Positions 24,235 through 36,269 of a DNA stretch of 64,000 nucleotides are shown one piece after another. A model generated the notes under the pieces. It worked only from the letters and a program-made list of their open reading frames with translations. It did no database searches and was not told where the DNA came from. The DNA is from Neocallimastix lanati (nom. inval.) (lineage: Eukaryota; Neocallimastigomycota; Neocallimastigomycetes; Neocallimastigales; Neocallimastigaceae): NCBI GenBank assembly GCA_016946835.1, contig JACVTC010000093.1, positions 231,501 to 295,500 on the forward strand, written 5' to 3'. Positions within the stretch are counted from its first letter, which is position 1; each line of letters opens with the position of its first letter. The position numbers were made by a program, and so were the translations under genes.

Positions 24235-25369
24235 TTTATATATATTCTTTTTTTTATAATATTTTATTTAAAATTTAAAATTGTATTATTATAATAAAAA
24301 AAGTAATTTTAAGAAAACTGTTTTTTTTTTTTTTTTTGATTTATATTAAATTTTTGTTAAAAATTTTATTATTTAAAATATTGATATTGTTTTTCTTCAA
24401 ATATTTATTAAATTTTATTATATATATGATTATTTGGTTTTTACTATTTTTACTATTTCTTTTATTTATTATTTGGTAAATATTATAAAACAATATTGTT
24501 TTTTATTAAAATTATTTAATTTAATTTTTTATACACTGGTTATTTTTATTTTTATATTATATATTTATATTTTATTTTATTATACTGAGTTTATATATTT
24601 TTTTTAATTGTAATTTATTGATTAAATGAAGACTGAATTTGTATTAATTTTGTATTTATGTTTATTATAATTATATTTTTATTTTTATAAATTATTGAAA
24701 AAAAAAGATATACCTATTGTTTTTTTAAAGATTTTAAATAAGATTTTATATAAGATTTTATTTTATTTTAATTTATTTTTATTTCCTAAATATGTAAAAT
24801 TTTATTGTTTTTTTAAAACAATTTGATTTTATTAATAGATTTTATATTCTTTTGTAATTTTTAAAATATTATACTACTTTATATATATATATTATTTTTA
24901 TTTGTTAATGCTAATATTATATATATTAAATATAATAACAATTATTTTTTTAAATAATAATAGCAAAAATAAAAAAAGAAATATAAGATTTAGAATAAAA
25001 ATTAAAATTATACGTTTGTTATAATTATAAATTTCAGAAAGGAAAAAAAATAATTTAATTATCTTATTATTTATATATATATATATAATAAAAAAATAAA
25101 AATAAAAATAAAAAAAAAGTAGAGAAAAAAAAAATCTTCTATTTTTATTTTTTTATATTTTAAAAATTTACAAAAGAATTAAGGGGTTAAAAAAAAATTA
25201 GATTTTAAGTTTATTTATTAAAAAAGAAAAACAAAATAAAAAAAAAAAAAATTATTTCACTTTTTTTTTTTTTTACTTATATATATATATTTATTTTTAA
25301 TTAATTTATTAATAATTAATTTGTAAAAAAAAAAAAAAATTTAAATCAAACATAATTTACTATTATTAT

Positions 25370-25406
<37 letters not shown>

Positions 25407-25642
25407 TTTTATTTAATTTATTAATTTATAAATTATAAAGTCAATAAAAAAATATTGCAAAGAATAGTTTCAGCAATACTTTTTATACTAATAAAAAAGA
25501 AAGAATAAAGACAATAATAATATTATTAATAAATGAAATAAAAAAAATTATAATGAATATTATAAATTTTTTTTTACTTTTTTTAAATAATGATAAAAAA
25601 AAATAAATAAATATAAAAAAACCAATATGAGATAATTAAATC

Positions 25643-25688
<46 letters not shown>

Positions 25689-27559
25689 GTTTTATTTAGA
25701 TTTTTAGAATATATTAATCTATAAAAATTTTTATAGAAGTCTTCTCTTTTTAAGTATTTAAAGTTTTTAATAAATATACTTATAGATTTAATATTATCTA
25801 TATTTTTAATAATTTTATCTTTTTTTTTAAAAAAATTATCAATTCAAAATAATATTTTAAATTTAATATTATTACTAATATTATTTATATTTTTTCATTC
25901 AAAATGATAGTAATTTTATTTTTTATAACTTGTTAACAACAACAACAACAAATATAATAATAAAAATTTGAATTAATATGACCGATAATATTTATTGGAA
26001 ACATAGAGTATGACAATATATCTTTCTTTTTTATTTTGATATAAAGAAATAATATATAATAATAATAATATAAATTATTGCTATTAGCATAGTTTAGTAA
26101 AAAAAAAAAATTGTTTAATACTTAAATATCAGTAATTATTTTAATGAGAATTAAAAATATAATATCAGGATTTTTCAATAATACTTTATTTCTTTTTTTT
26201 TTTTTTTTTTTTAATATATTTATTATAATAAAAAAATTTTTTTTTTTTTTTTACAAATTTATTAATACAAATAGAATATATTTATTTATTTACTTCTGGT
26301 TTTTATTATTTATTATTTTAAAAAAAAAATACTATATATATAATTTTATCCAATGAAATTTACAAGTTCATTAAATTCAAAATAGATTAAAGTTTATATT
26401 ACATATGCTTTTTTTAAAACTTAAAAAAGATTTATAGGATAAAATTTTTTATATTAAGAAGAACATAACTTAAATATATTAAAAAAAAAAATAAAAAAAA
26501 TAGTTTTACTAAAACTATTAAAAGTGATGACTTAATTAAAAAATTGAAAAAATGTATATTAATTTTATAGTTTTTATAGTTTTTATGGATTTATAAATCA
26601 TTTTTACTTTATCTTCATAAATTTACCAACATTTTTTTTTTTATATATTGTTTGACATTAATGAATTACTTTGGAAAAATTATTTACTTGACTACATCAA
26701 TCATTTATTATTATTATATATATATTTATAAATTATTTTTTCTTTTTGTTAACTTTTAATAATTCCAGTATTATTCTCTTTTTTTGAACTTTTTCTTTTT
26801 TGCATTAGTTTTGAGTAAATAATATATAAAATATAAAATATCACATAAAAAAAACTTTTAATTTATGAAAAGTACATATATATTTTTTTTTCATTTTTCA
26901 TTTTTTTTTTTTTTTTTTTTATTAAAGTTTATTTGTTTAATTAATTTTTTTTTTTTAACAAAGGATAATAAAAAAAATAAAAAATTTAAAGTCTTATTAG
27001 AAATTATTAAGATTTAATATATCACATGAATTACATATATATATGATAGTATAATTATAATGTTTTTTTAATAAATATATGTATGATTTTAATTTACTAA
27101 TGACATTCATATGATTATTATTATTATTAATAATTAAACTTTTACTATAATAGTGATTATTTTTTTAATAATAAATTAAAAAATTAAAATATTATATATT
27201 TATATATATAAAATTTCTTTTTTTTAAAAAAAAATACCTAATATTTAGTTCTTTTTTTTTTATTTCATTTAATTTTATTTCAAAAATACAAAAATGTATT
27301 TATTATGATGATATAATAATGATTAAAGTCTTTCGTATTTAATTAGAACAAATAATGATGTTATGAATGTATATGATAGTTTTGTAAAATTGTTTAGAGT
27401 AATATATGGTGGGTATTCATTATGAGATTAGTATTGCTAATAACCGTATTGCCAAAATACAGCAAAGGAAGTTAGGATTTGTACAAGAGTACATTTTCGA
27501 ATTCTGAACTATTAGCCAGCGCTCTAACTTTAATGATAAGACTCTAATGCATTGTTTTA
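24235..27559. other. A+T desert upstream of ThrE gene
   Basis: Homopolymers, a (TTA)13-type tract at about 25646-25688 and A/T-only sequence dominate. The poly-Phe frame at 26144 is a homopolymer artefact. From about 27400 complexity rises, probably the eroded beginning of the gypsy element that follows. No gene is supported. Confidence 0.65.
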
Positions 27560-30350
27560 TTATTATTAAAGGAAAAATTAGCTTTTGTTTGTGTCAGATC
27601 CTGATTCGTTGGATAATTTAAACTAAAGGATAAATCAAATTTTATTTTATGAACTTTTATTCTCATTAACTGAATTAGAAAGAGAAGAATATAAAAAAAG
27701 TACTTAAAAAGAAAATTTAGAAAAAAAAAAAGGATTTATTCTTAAGTCTGTTGGTGTTCCTATTCTTTTTTCTTTTGCTAAAAAAAGAAAGAAGGTTCAT
27801 TAAAATTATGTATTGATTAGAGAAATTTTTAATGATATTACTGTAAGAAATTTATATTTTCTTCCATCAATTAGTGAATTTCTTGATAGAATAAAGAAGG
27901 CAAAATTTTTTATTAAATTGGATCTAGAATTTTCTTACAATTTGATAAGATTAAAAAAAAGGAAACGAGTATACGACTGCCTTCAGAATTAGGTAAGGTC
28001 ATTTCGAATACTTATTAATGTTTTTTTTTTTTGGACTAAAGAATGCATTTGCCACCTTCTAAAAAAACATTATTAATGACGTTTTAAGTAATTACCTAGA
28101 TGATTTTGTTATTTCTTATATAGATGATATATTAATTTATTCAAATGATGTAGTCGAACATCATGAACATCAGAAAAAAAATTATTAATATAATCTTCAA
28201 ATAAATAATAAATAAATATTATTTATTATTTATGTTAAATTTAAAAAAAAAAAATATGAATTCTATGTAGACCAAACCAAATTTCTTGGTTATATTATCT
28301 CAAAGGATGGTTTGAAGATGGATAAAAATAAAGATTAAAGTTATTCTGGGTTGGCCTGCTCCCACTAACGTCAAAGAAGTACAATCCTTTATTGATCTTT
28401 TTAACTACTATTACCAAATGTTTTATTCCGAACTTTGCAATAATTGAAACTCCCATTCATTAACTTACAAGAAAGAATGATCCTTTTAATTGAGGATTGG
28501 ATCGACAAAAAGCTTTCAAGCTACTCAGAGAATCTTTTACGTTTGCTCCTATTCTTAAACATCGTGATGGCAAAAAGCCTTTTATTATTGAAACCGATAC
28601 CAGTAACTTCGTAATTGATGCAATCCTCTCACAAGAATTTGACGGTAAACTGTAACCTATCGCTTTCTTATCCAAAAAAAAAAATTATTAAATCTCAAAA
28701 GAACTGCCCAATATACAATAAAGAATTGTTAGTTCTATAAATGAGATTAAAAAAAATTAAATCTAAAAAGAAACAAGTTCCAACGTGTTTGTAGTTGAGA
28801 AAATATCTCAGGTTTTTCCTACAAAAATTGGATTCTTATGATCGGCGTAAATGGAAAAAGGATGCTTTTTCTAAGAAGTGACACCATTCTTTGAGAGTAG
28901 TAATAATAGCTGGGAAAAAGTCTGGAAAACCCCTATATTTTATTAAGAAGACGTAACCATTTCACTGAAGGATGCGATCATAATGTTACCTGTCTTAACA
29001 TCACTATAAATGAGGATTCATTAACTAATTCAATATTAATCGCATGTAAATACAATAGTTTATACAAAACTTACCTATGTTGACTACTTGAAAGAAAATA
29101 ATTAGAACCCTCCTCCTACTAATCTTTCACTCAATTAAAAAGGTTTCCTTTTATTTAACAACCTATATCTACAACCCAAAATCAGAGAGAAAGTTAGAGT
29201 ATTAGAATATTAGAGCTACACCATGATTCTTTAACTGCTGATAGCTTTGGTGTCCATAAAGTAATTGAATTAATTTCTAGAAACTTTTGGTGACTTCGTT
29301 TCCACAGAGATGTTAAAAAAATTTATTAAATCTTGTGTTAAATGCTCTAAATTTAAGTTCCCTCGATATAAGTTTTAATGATTTGTTAATACATCTTCCT
29401 ACCCCTGATAGAGTATGGTCTACCAAGCCAATGGATTTTATTGTGAAACTACCATAATCTAAAATATGACATCAATTATGGTCGTCGTTCGTTAATAAAG
29501 TTAAAAAAAATTGGCTCACTTAGTCTCCCTATTGTTGTTATTACTGCTAATGCGTTCATTACTTATGTTTTTGAATCTAATGGATTTCTCAATTCCATTT
29601 TTTCTGATATAGGCTCTTCAGTTTTCTTCCGATTTTAAGAATAGATTTGTGAGAATTTTTTTCTATTAAGCATTCTATGTCTACTACAAATTTTCCTCAA
29701 ATAAATGACTTAATAGAGAGGGTGAACGGGATATTGAAACAATATCTTCGAGGCTTTATTAACTTTAGACGAAATAATTGGGTTGATTCCTTTCCATTTT
29801 CTGAATTCTGATTCAATAATGTACCTCAAAACAGTCAATTGAATTGATTAAATCTCTATTTTTTTTTTACTAACAATGAGTTTCTTCTTAGATATAGTTT
29901 AGAAATTCCGTCTTCAAACAAACCTAACAGAGAATAATGAAGAGTTATTCAACAACCTATATCAATATTAGCCAAAATATCAAAAATTTTGAGAAAAAAG
30001 GAACTCGTTAAGAAAACATATAAAAAATACCCAGATGAAAAAAAGAATTCACACCTACCATTTATTGGACGTCAGTAAAAAAAGTTTAGTTATTAATGGA
30101 AAATACTGACAAAAAAAAAAAAAAAATAAAAAATAAAAAAGAGTGAAAAATTGCTTCACAGATGATAGGTTCTTTCTTAATCATCGAAAAAGTAAGCTCA
30201 TTAGTCTTTAAATTGAAAATTCCAGAAAATATACACAATCATCTAGTTTTTCATGTTTCGTTACTTGAGTCATGTTATGAGAATGAATTTCCAGAAAGAA
30301 GCAATAATCATTCAAGAAATATCAACTGTCGCACTATCAACTTGTGAGGC
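27560..30350 (+). pseudogene. Decayed Ty3/gypsy (chromovirus-type) pol
   Basis: With many stops and shifts, plus-strand segments follow gypsy pol order. RT start at 27640-27840 (LTELEREEYKK, KGFILKSVGVPILF). RT core at 27870-28150 with F-I-K-L-D-L and Y-I-D-D-I-L-I-Y-S at about 28117-28145. F-L-G-Y-I-I-S at about 28285. RNase H from about 28480 (A-P-I-L-K-H, I-E-T-D-T-S-N-F, L-S-Q-E-F-D-G-K-L, P-I-A-F). Integrase zinc region at 29210-29370 (H-H-D-S .. F-G-V-H-K .. C-V-K-C). PDRVWSTKPMDFIVKLP at about 29400-29455. Integrase C-terminus at 30162-30300 ending F-H-V-S-L-L-E. No LTR is recognised at either end. TGA replaces conserved Trp at 28491 and 29291. Confidence 0.85.
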
Positions 30351-30587
30351 TAAATTTATTATCACTGAAAAATTAATTAAATAAAAAATTTATGGCCAAA
30401 TAATATAATATTTGAATTATTCAATATAGAGAAATAATTCACCATATTAACTGATAATTAATTATATTTAAAAAAAATTGAAAATGTGCATTTTAATAAT
30501 AATATGAAACACTTCGATAGAATCAGGTTCTATCCTGGTTGTTAGTCTGTGGGATAGCATACATAAGGTTTCTGATTCGACCCCGCT

Positions 30588-31157
30588 CTTTGGCCATATT
30601 TCCAGGTTTTCCTCACAAGAAGTTTATATCGAATATGGTGGTTAGGGTTTCAGGTAAGTACTTCTACTTTATATTGATTATTATTCTAAATATTCAAAGT
30701 AGTATAGACAAGATACTATCCTAACTGTGGGCCTGAGAAGGTTATTTAACATATTTATGAGGGAATTACTAGCATTAGGGTACATGATTTCATATGTCCA
30801 TGTAGATATATATTCTACTTAGTGATATAGATATATTCTATTAAATTACAATTTTTCTGACATTTATGTATTTCCAAAGTATTTTTATGGGTTAGCTCAC
30901 ACTGGTCCTTGCTTCAAAAGGTAATTAGGAAGTGGAGATGCCCACCGAGAAAAAGGGTACCTAAAAAATTCTCAGTAATAGTATGCACATCAGAGAGCCA
31001 ATACTAAAAACTCAGCAGGAATATTATCTGCCTATATGGAAGTGTGTGAATACCTCAAATATTCCCACTGCTCCTGAGGGAGGAGGGTTGAAATAAAGGG
31101 TGGTACACACTAGAAATAAATAAAGATAAAACAAAACTAAAAAAAAAAAAAAAAAAG
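30588..31157 (+). mobile_element. Poly(A)-tailed retroposon copy B
   Basis: Homologous to copy A (15726-17408 minus) from about CCATATTTCC..CTCACAAGAAG through GGGTGGTACACAC, ending in an A run at 31139-31156. Just upstream (30535-30585) lies a sequence with weak matches to RNA polymerase III boxes: a TAGTCTGTGGG box A-like string and GATTCGACCCC as box B-like. This could make it a tRNA-derived SINE, although that part is not visible in copy A. The short Met frame at 30539 has no recognisable domain. Confidence 0.6.
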
Positions 31158-31164
31158 AAAAAGA

Positions 31165-31330
31165 AAGAAACACATGGAAATAGAAGAACACTTTATATTT
31201 AACGCATATAAAAATAACAAGATAAAACTCGAATATATAAGTACTGAAGAAATGCTAACCAATATTTTAACTAAAAATGTGAATGGACCAAAAATGACAA
31301 AATTTATACACTTAATATTTAATAAATAAA
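31165..31330 (+). pseudogene. Copia pol C-terminal remnant
   Basis: The plus frame reads H-M-E-I-E-E-H-F, then K-L-E-Y-I-S-T-E-E-M-L-T-N-I-L-T-K-N-V-N-G-P-K-M, ending at TAA. This is the usual copia RNase H end ('KHIdI..H.......L.yv.T.eqlADilTK.L....f'). It directly follows the poly(A) of retroposon copy B, suggesting the retroposon landed in this copia element. Confidence 0.8.
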
Positions 31331-31731
31331 TATAAGTTTGAAGAGGAATGAAAGAATAAAACCTTAAAATAAAATTAAATTAATAATAAAAAAATTTATA
31401 TTATTAATATTTAAATAAAATTATTAATAAAATTACTATAAAATTATTTAATGTAACAAGACTTAGTGTAATCCATATAAACGAAATTATTAATTATATA
31501 ATTAACAAACTTTAGTATAAAAGAAATTGAAATATGTATTAATAAATCATTATAATAAATAAATTTTATATCAAAAATCAATTATAAAAGTTACTTAATA
31601 TTTTATGTGATTTCTTAATTTTTTTTTTTTTTTTTTTTTTAATTTATTTAATTAATCATTTAATATTTTATTTGATTTCTTAATTTTATTTTATTCAAAT
31701 TAATTATTTAATACTATATATTTGATTTCTT

Positions 31732-31770
<39 letters not shown>

Positions 31771-31931
31771 CATTCAAAATCAATTATTTATATATATATA
31801 TATATTAAATTCTAGGTTTCTACATAATTAACTTTAATTTTTTTTTTATTAAATACAAAAATAATTAATATATTATAATTAATTTTTAAATCCAATTTAT
31901 ATATATATATATTAAAGTAAAATACAATATA

Positions 31932-32120
31932 GTAATTACAGTTTTAGACCAGGATCACTTTTATTATACAATTATGGAAAAAGCCAAGTACCATAATCAT
32001 TTTGTCAAAATAAACAATATCAAGAAATTTGAAGCTAAAGAACTATTTGATTATATATACTATAGTATATATAATCAAAGTGATAGAGATGCATCTGAAA
32101 AATTGAACAATTTTAATTAA
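31932..32120 (+). pseudogene. Unrecognised 62-codon coding fragment
   Basis: A plus frame reads VTVLDQDHFYYTIMEKAKYH, continues NHFVKINNIKKFEAKELFDY and closes at TAA. Its composition is protein-like and far richer in D, E, K and H than neighbouring frames. It may be a Gag fragment of a retroelement, but no signature confirms this. It contains the 34-bp palindrome. Confidence 0.35.
32046..32079. repeat. Perfect 34-bp palindrome
   Basis: TTTGATTATATATACTA followed immediately by its exact reverse complement, with no spacer. Confidence 0.95.
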
Positions 32121-33673
32121 CAATTTAGTTTACAGCGCCAATATATATCTAACTTTTTTAATTTTTATATTTTAATAAGACGAAACATTAAATTTTATAT
32201 TTTGTTGAAATATACAGTGTTATGATATATAAACAAGACATATTGTTATATTTATTAAGGTTATAAATATTTAAATACACAGGTCATTATTGAATAATTT
32301 CTATTTATTTTTAACACTATGTATAAATATATTAATATAATGTAATGTATGCAGTGTAACGATCATAAAGTAGACTATTTGGTTAGATGTTTAATTTAGC
32401 CCAAATTAATAATATTATTATTTTTAAAATAATATAAAGAAATATCATTATTAGAATAAAATAGTTAGGTCTTTTGTTAATAAGAGTAATTAATAAGAAA
32501 ATTAGAAATTTATCTTATGGTATGAATTAATAAACAGGTTTAAATTCAATATATGAACCTCTTTATTAGATAATACATCATACGTTTTTATTCAGCTCAG
32601 TTTTAAATTATTTTCAAATTAGGTATCATTAACATATGTACATGAATTATAAAAACTAATAATAAATAGTGTTTAAATAACTAAAATAAATACTTTTTTT
32701 TTTTTTAAAAAAAATTTTTTTTATTATATTTATCAAGTTTATATTTAAATTTAATTTTTTTTCTAAAATATTTTTAAAATTTTTTATATTGTATCTTTAT
32801 TACGTAAAAATATATATAAATTTAAAATTATAGTATAAAAATATACATTAACAAGAATTTTACACCAAATTATATTCAAAAGAGATTAATACCATAAGTT
32901 AAATATAAACCAAAAATTATATATAAATATAAACATGAAAATTAAAAAGAAATATGTTTATTTTATAACAAGAATTTGTGATTTTTATAACAATAAATAT
33001 ATAATAAAAATTTTCAACATAAAGTTGTAATAATTATTTTATATGGAAAAGGATAAGGGAAAGACAATTTAATAATATAACAATTATAATTAAAATAATT
33101 TTTAAATAAATTTTTTAAGAAAAGAATGTTTTAAAAATTTTTTATTTGATTTTTTTTTTTTTTTAGTTTATTATATAGTAATTTTGGTAACACAAAAATT
33201 TTAACAAATTTATATAATAATTTAATATATTAAAATGGAACAATATAAAATATATATATTTATATAATTAAATAATATATTCATTGTTTAATAACTATAA
33301 TAAATAAAATTTTTTATTATTATTAATCAAATTACTAATTATATATTAAAATTATTAATATATGCATTTAATTCTGATATTCTACAATTATATATTGTAA
33401 ATATATAAATAAATATATAAATAAATATATAAATAAATATATAATTAGTAAAATAAATAAATTTTTTTAATGTAAAAAATAAAAGCATAAAAGATCAGAA
33501 TAATATTATTATTAATATTGGCAAAAATTACTAATAAATAAAGCTTTTTTTTTTATTTATAATAAAAAAAGTCATATTATTTCATAATTTTAAATTAATA
33601 TATACATATAAAAAGAAGATGGGAAATAAAAAAAAATTATCATTTTTCATTTTTTTATTTTTTTTATTAACTA

Positions 33674-33724
33674 AAAAATTTTGTGTCAAAAGAAATTTTT
33701 TTTTTCTTTTGACACAAAATTTTT
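33674..33724. repeat. 22-bp perfect hairpin with T7 loop
   Basis: Arms 33674-33695 and 33703-33724 are perfectly complementary (core TTTTGTGTCAAAAGAAA), separated by seven T. It lies about 600 bp upstream of the AEC gene. The non-repetitive GTGTCAAAAG core makes chance from A/T noise unlikely. Confidence 0.9.
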
Positions 33725-34319
33725 ATTTCTTACTTAGATAATTCTTTTTTAATTGGTTAATAAAATTTTTTTTTTTTTTTTTTAAAAAAAAAATAATTTA
33801 TACATATATAAAAAGAACATATTTCTCGGTTAAAAAATGTGAATTTTTTTAAAAAAAAAAAAGTATATATATGTTAGAAAGAATATTAATATTTATTTAA
33901 AATATATAGTAATAACCAAATAAAATATTTAAAATACATATAATATTTGTAGAAAAAAATAATATATATATATACTTATATTAATAAAATTTATACCAAA
34001 TATAATATTTAAAATCTACAAATTTTAAAAACTTGTCTATTCAATATATAGAATAATAATAATAAAAACAAATATAAAATTCGAGTTACAAATTCAAAAT
34101 TCAAGTTACTTTATGTTAGTAAAATTTTAATTCAACTTTAAGATTATATCAAAAAAAAAATTATACATTTACTATATTGAATAACATAAGAACCAATTAT
34201 TAATAATATTATAAAGTCATTATCTTTTTATAAATAAAAAAAAAAAAAAAAAGAGAGAAAGAGATTAAGAAATTTAAAATTATTAATATTTATAATAATA
34301 ATAAAAATAATAATAAAAA

Positions 34320-35243
34320 ATGATTGCATTATTGCTAGCTGAAAAAATTTTTTCACTTTTTTTAATGATGTTTACCGGGTATATACTGGTAAAATTTAAA
34401 TTATCAAAACCTGAAGATAGTAAAATTCTTTCTGTTGCATGTATATATATTATTAGCCCATGTATGATTATTGCGGCCTTTCAAAAAGAATTTAATGAAG
34501 AAGTTCGCAATGGCCTATTCCTTGCTTTTGGTGGTGCTATCCTTGCTCATATTATTTTGATTGTAGTTACTGAAATCCTTTCTTTCGTACTCCATTTTGA
34601 TGCTATAGAAAAAGTTTCTCTAATTTATTCAAATTCAGCTAATCTTATTATTCCTATAGTAACATCAATTATGGGAGACGATTGGGTAATCTATAGTAGT
34701 GCTTATATTTTTATTCAATTAATATTGTTATGGACTCATGGGATATCAGTTATCTGTGGTAAACATAATTTTGATATTAAGAAAATTATATTAAATATAA
34801 ATATGATTGCAATCGTTATAGGATTGGTTCTATTTTTCTTAAATTTTAGACTTCCGGGCCCATTAGGTGATGCAAACAATTCCATAGCTGTTATGGTTGG
34901 TCCATTATCAATGATTATTACAGGTATGCTTATTGGAGGAATGGATTTAAAAAAGGCTTTTGCTAAAAAACGTGTGTGGTTTATTGTTATCTTTCGTTTA
35001 ATACTTCTCCCAGTCATAGTTCTTTTAATACTAAAATATTTACCTCTATATAAACTTTCTAAGGATGGAAGAAATATATTCTTGATTACTAATATTGCTA
35101 CAATGGCTCCATCAGCTTCTGTAATTACACAATTAGCTCAGATCTATGAAAAAGATGCTGATTATGCTAGTTCAATCAATGTATTAAGTATTTTACTATG
35201 TATCATCACTATGCCAATTCTTGTTTATATTTATCAGTTTTAA
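34320..35243 (+). CDS. AEC (auxin efflux carrier) family permease, bacterial type
   Basis: An intronless frame of 307 residues, the usual length of bacterial AEC permeases (about 300-320). About ten hydrophobic segments are arranged as two inverted five-helix repeats. Family features include the start M-x-x-G-Y-I-L-V-K, the I-S-P-C-M-I-I motif of helix 2 (near residue 48), S-N-S-A-N-L-I-I-P-I near residue 105 with its Asn/Pro crossover, and the matching second-half A-T-M-A-P-S-A-S-V segment near residue 261. In bacteria these proteins carry malate, malonate and other carboxylates; in plants the related PIN proteins export auxin. Substrate here is unknown; organic-acid transport is a guess. 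Fungal AEC proteins are usually longer, with a large central loop, which is absent here. A bacterial donor is inferred. Confidence 0.88.
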   Translation: MIALLLAEKIFSLFLMMFTGYILVKFKLSKPEDSKILSVACIYIISPCMIIAAFQKEFNEEVRNGLFLAFGGAILAHIILIVVTEILSFVLHFDAIEKVSLIYSNSANLIIPIVTSIMGDDWVIYSSAYIFIQLILLWTHGISVICGKHNFDIKKIILNINMIAIVIGLVLFFLNFRLPGPLGDANNSIAVMVGPLSMIITGMLIGGMDLKKAFAKKRVWFIVIFRLILLPVIVLLILKYLPLYKLSKDGRNIFLITNIATMAPSASVITQLAQIYEKDADYASSINVLSILLCIITMPILVYIYQF

Positions 35244-35776
35244 AAGAAAATATTTTTTTCATTTTTTTTTAATTATTAGAAATTAAAATGATATCAAAAA
35301 AAAAAAAAAAAAATTAAAATTTTAATATACCTATGGAAGTAATCATTTAATATTACTTTTAATCATTAAATATTTAATATTATTGAAATAAGTTTATTTA
35401 ATTAAAGTTAACTTTTTAATGAAAAATATCTAAATATATGTTAAAAATTAATGATTTATTAATAATTATATAAAAGTAAAATATAAAATATATTGGATTT
35501 TATACTAATTATTAAATAAATAAAAAATATTAATGATATTTATGAAATAATTAATATTTATTGTAATATATAAATCTTAATTAATAATTTGAATTAAGGC
35601 TTATATTATAAATAACTTTTTTTTTTATAAATAAAAAATATTGAGAAAAAATTTTCACTTATATGTTTTACTATAAGAATAGGCTTTTAAAGTAATATTT
35701 TATATCATAGTGTAGTTAAGTAACTAAGGAAATATATATATTTAATTAAATAAAGTTATTAATTATTGTTTATTTT

Positions 35777-35807
<31 letters not shown>

Positions 35808-36269
35808 ATAATTTATTTTTAATATTTCGTAGTACTTCACAATTTATTTTATTTTAATTGTGTTATACTTTTTTAATAATTAAACCAATTAGAGTTTTAT
35901 TATTATTATTATTACATGTATTAATACTTTAATTTTTTTTTAAAAAAGAAAAAAAAAATGATTAAATAATAAATATTTAAATAAATTAAATAAAAATGAA
36001 CATAAAAAAGATATTTTCATTTATAAAAATTGAAAATTAAAGTATATATATATATATTTAAACAAAGCATAATTATTTTTTTATAGAAATTTAAAAAATA
36101 ATTCATCAATTTTTTTTTTACATCTATTTATGATCTTTAATTTTTTTTTTTTTTTTTTTTTATCATATAAATAAAGTTTTATTTTTTATGTATATAACAG
36201 GTTAAATTAATTTTTAGAAAAAAATGTATAAATTTAAAAACATAATTTTTAATTATAATAATTTTATAT
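35244..36269. other. A+T-rich spacer
   Basis: Homopolymers and a (TTTA)n run near 35770-35805. No gene or structured element is recognised. Confidence 0.65.

Larger units (their letters stand above)
31331..34319. other. A+T-rich spacer upstream of AEC gene
   Basis: Mostly homopolymers and A/T sequence. It includes a small decayed coding fragment, a 34-bp palindrome and a 22-bp hairpin (separate entries) and an AATATATAAAT repeat at about 33400-33445. The 80 bases before the AEC start are A-rich with AGAGAGAAAGAGA. No intact gene is seen. Confidence 0.65.

Noticed and set aside
30535-30600. A functional tRNA gene
   Set aside because: Box B-like GATTCGACCCC is present, but no acceptor or anticodon stem of proper length can be formed; kept only as a possible SINE head.
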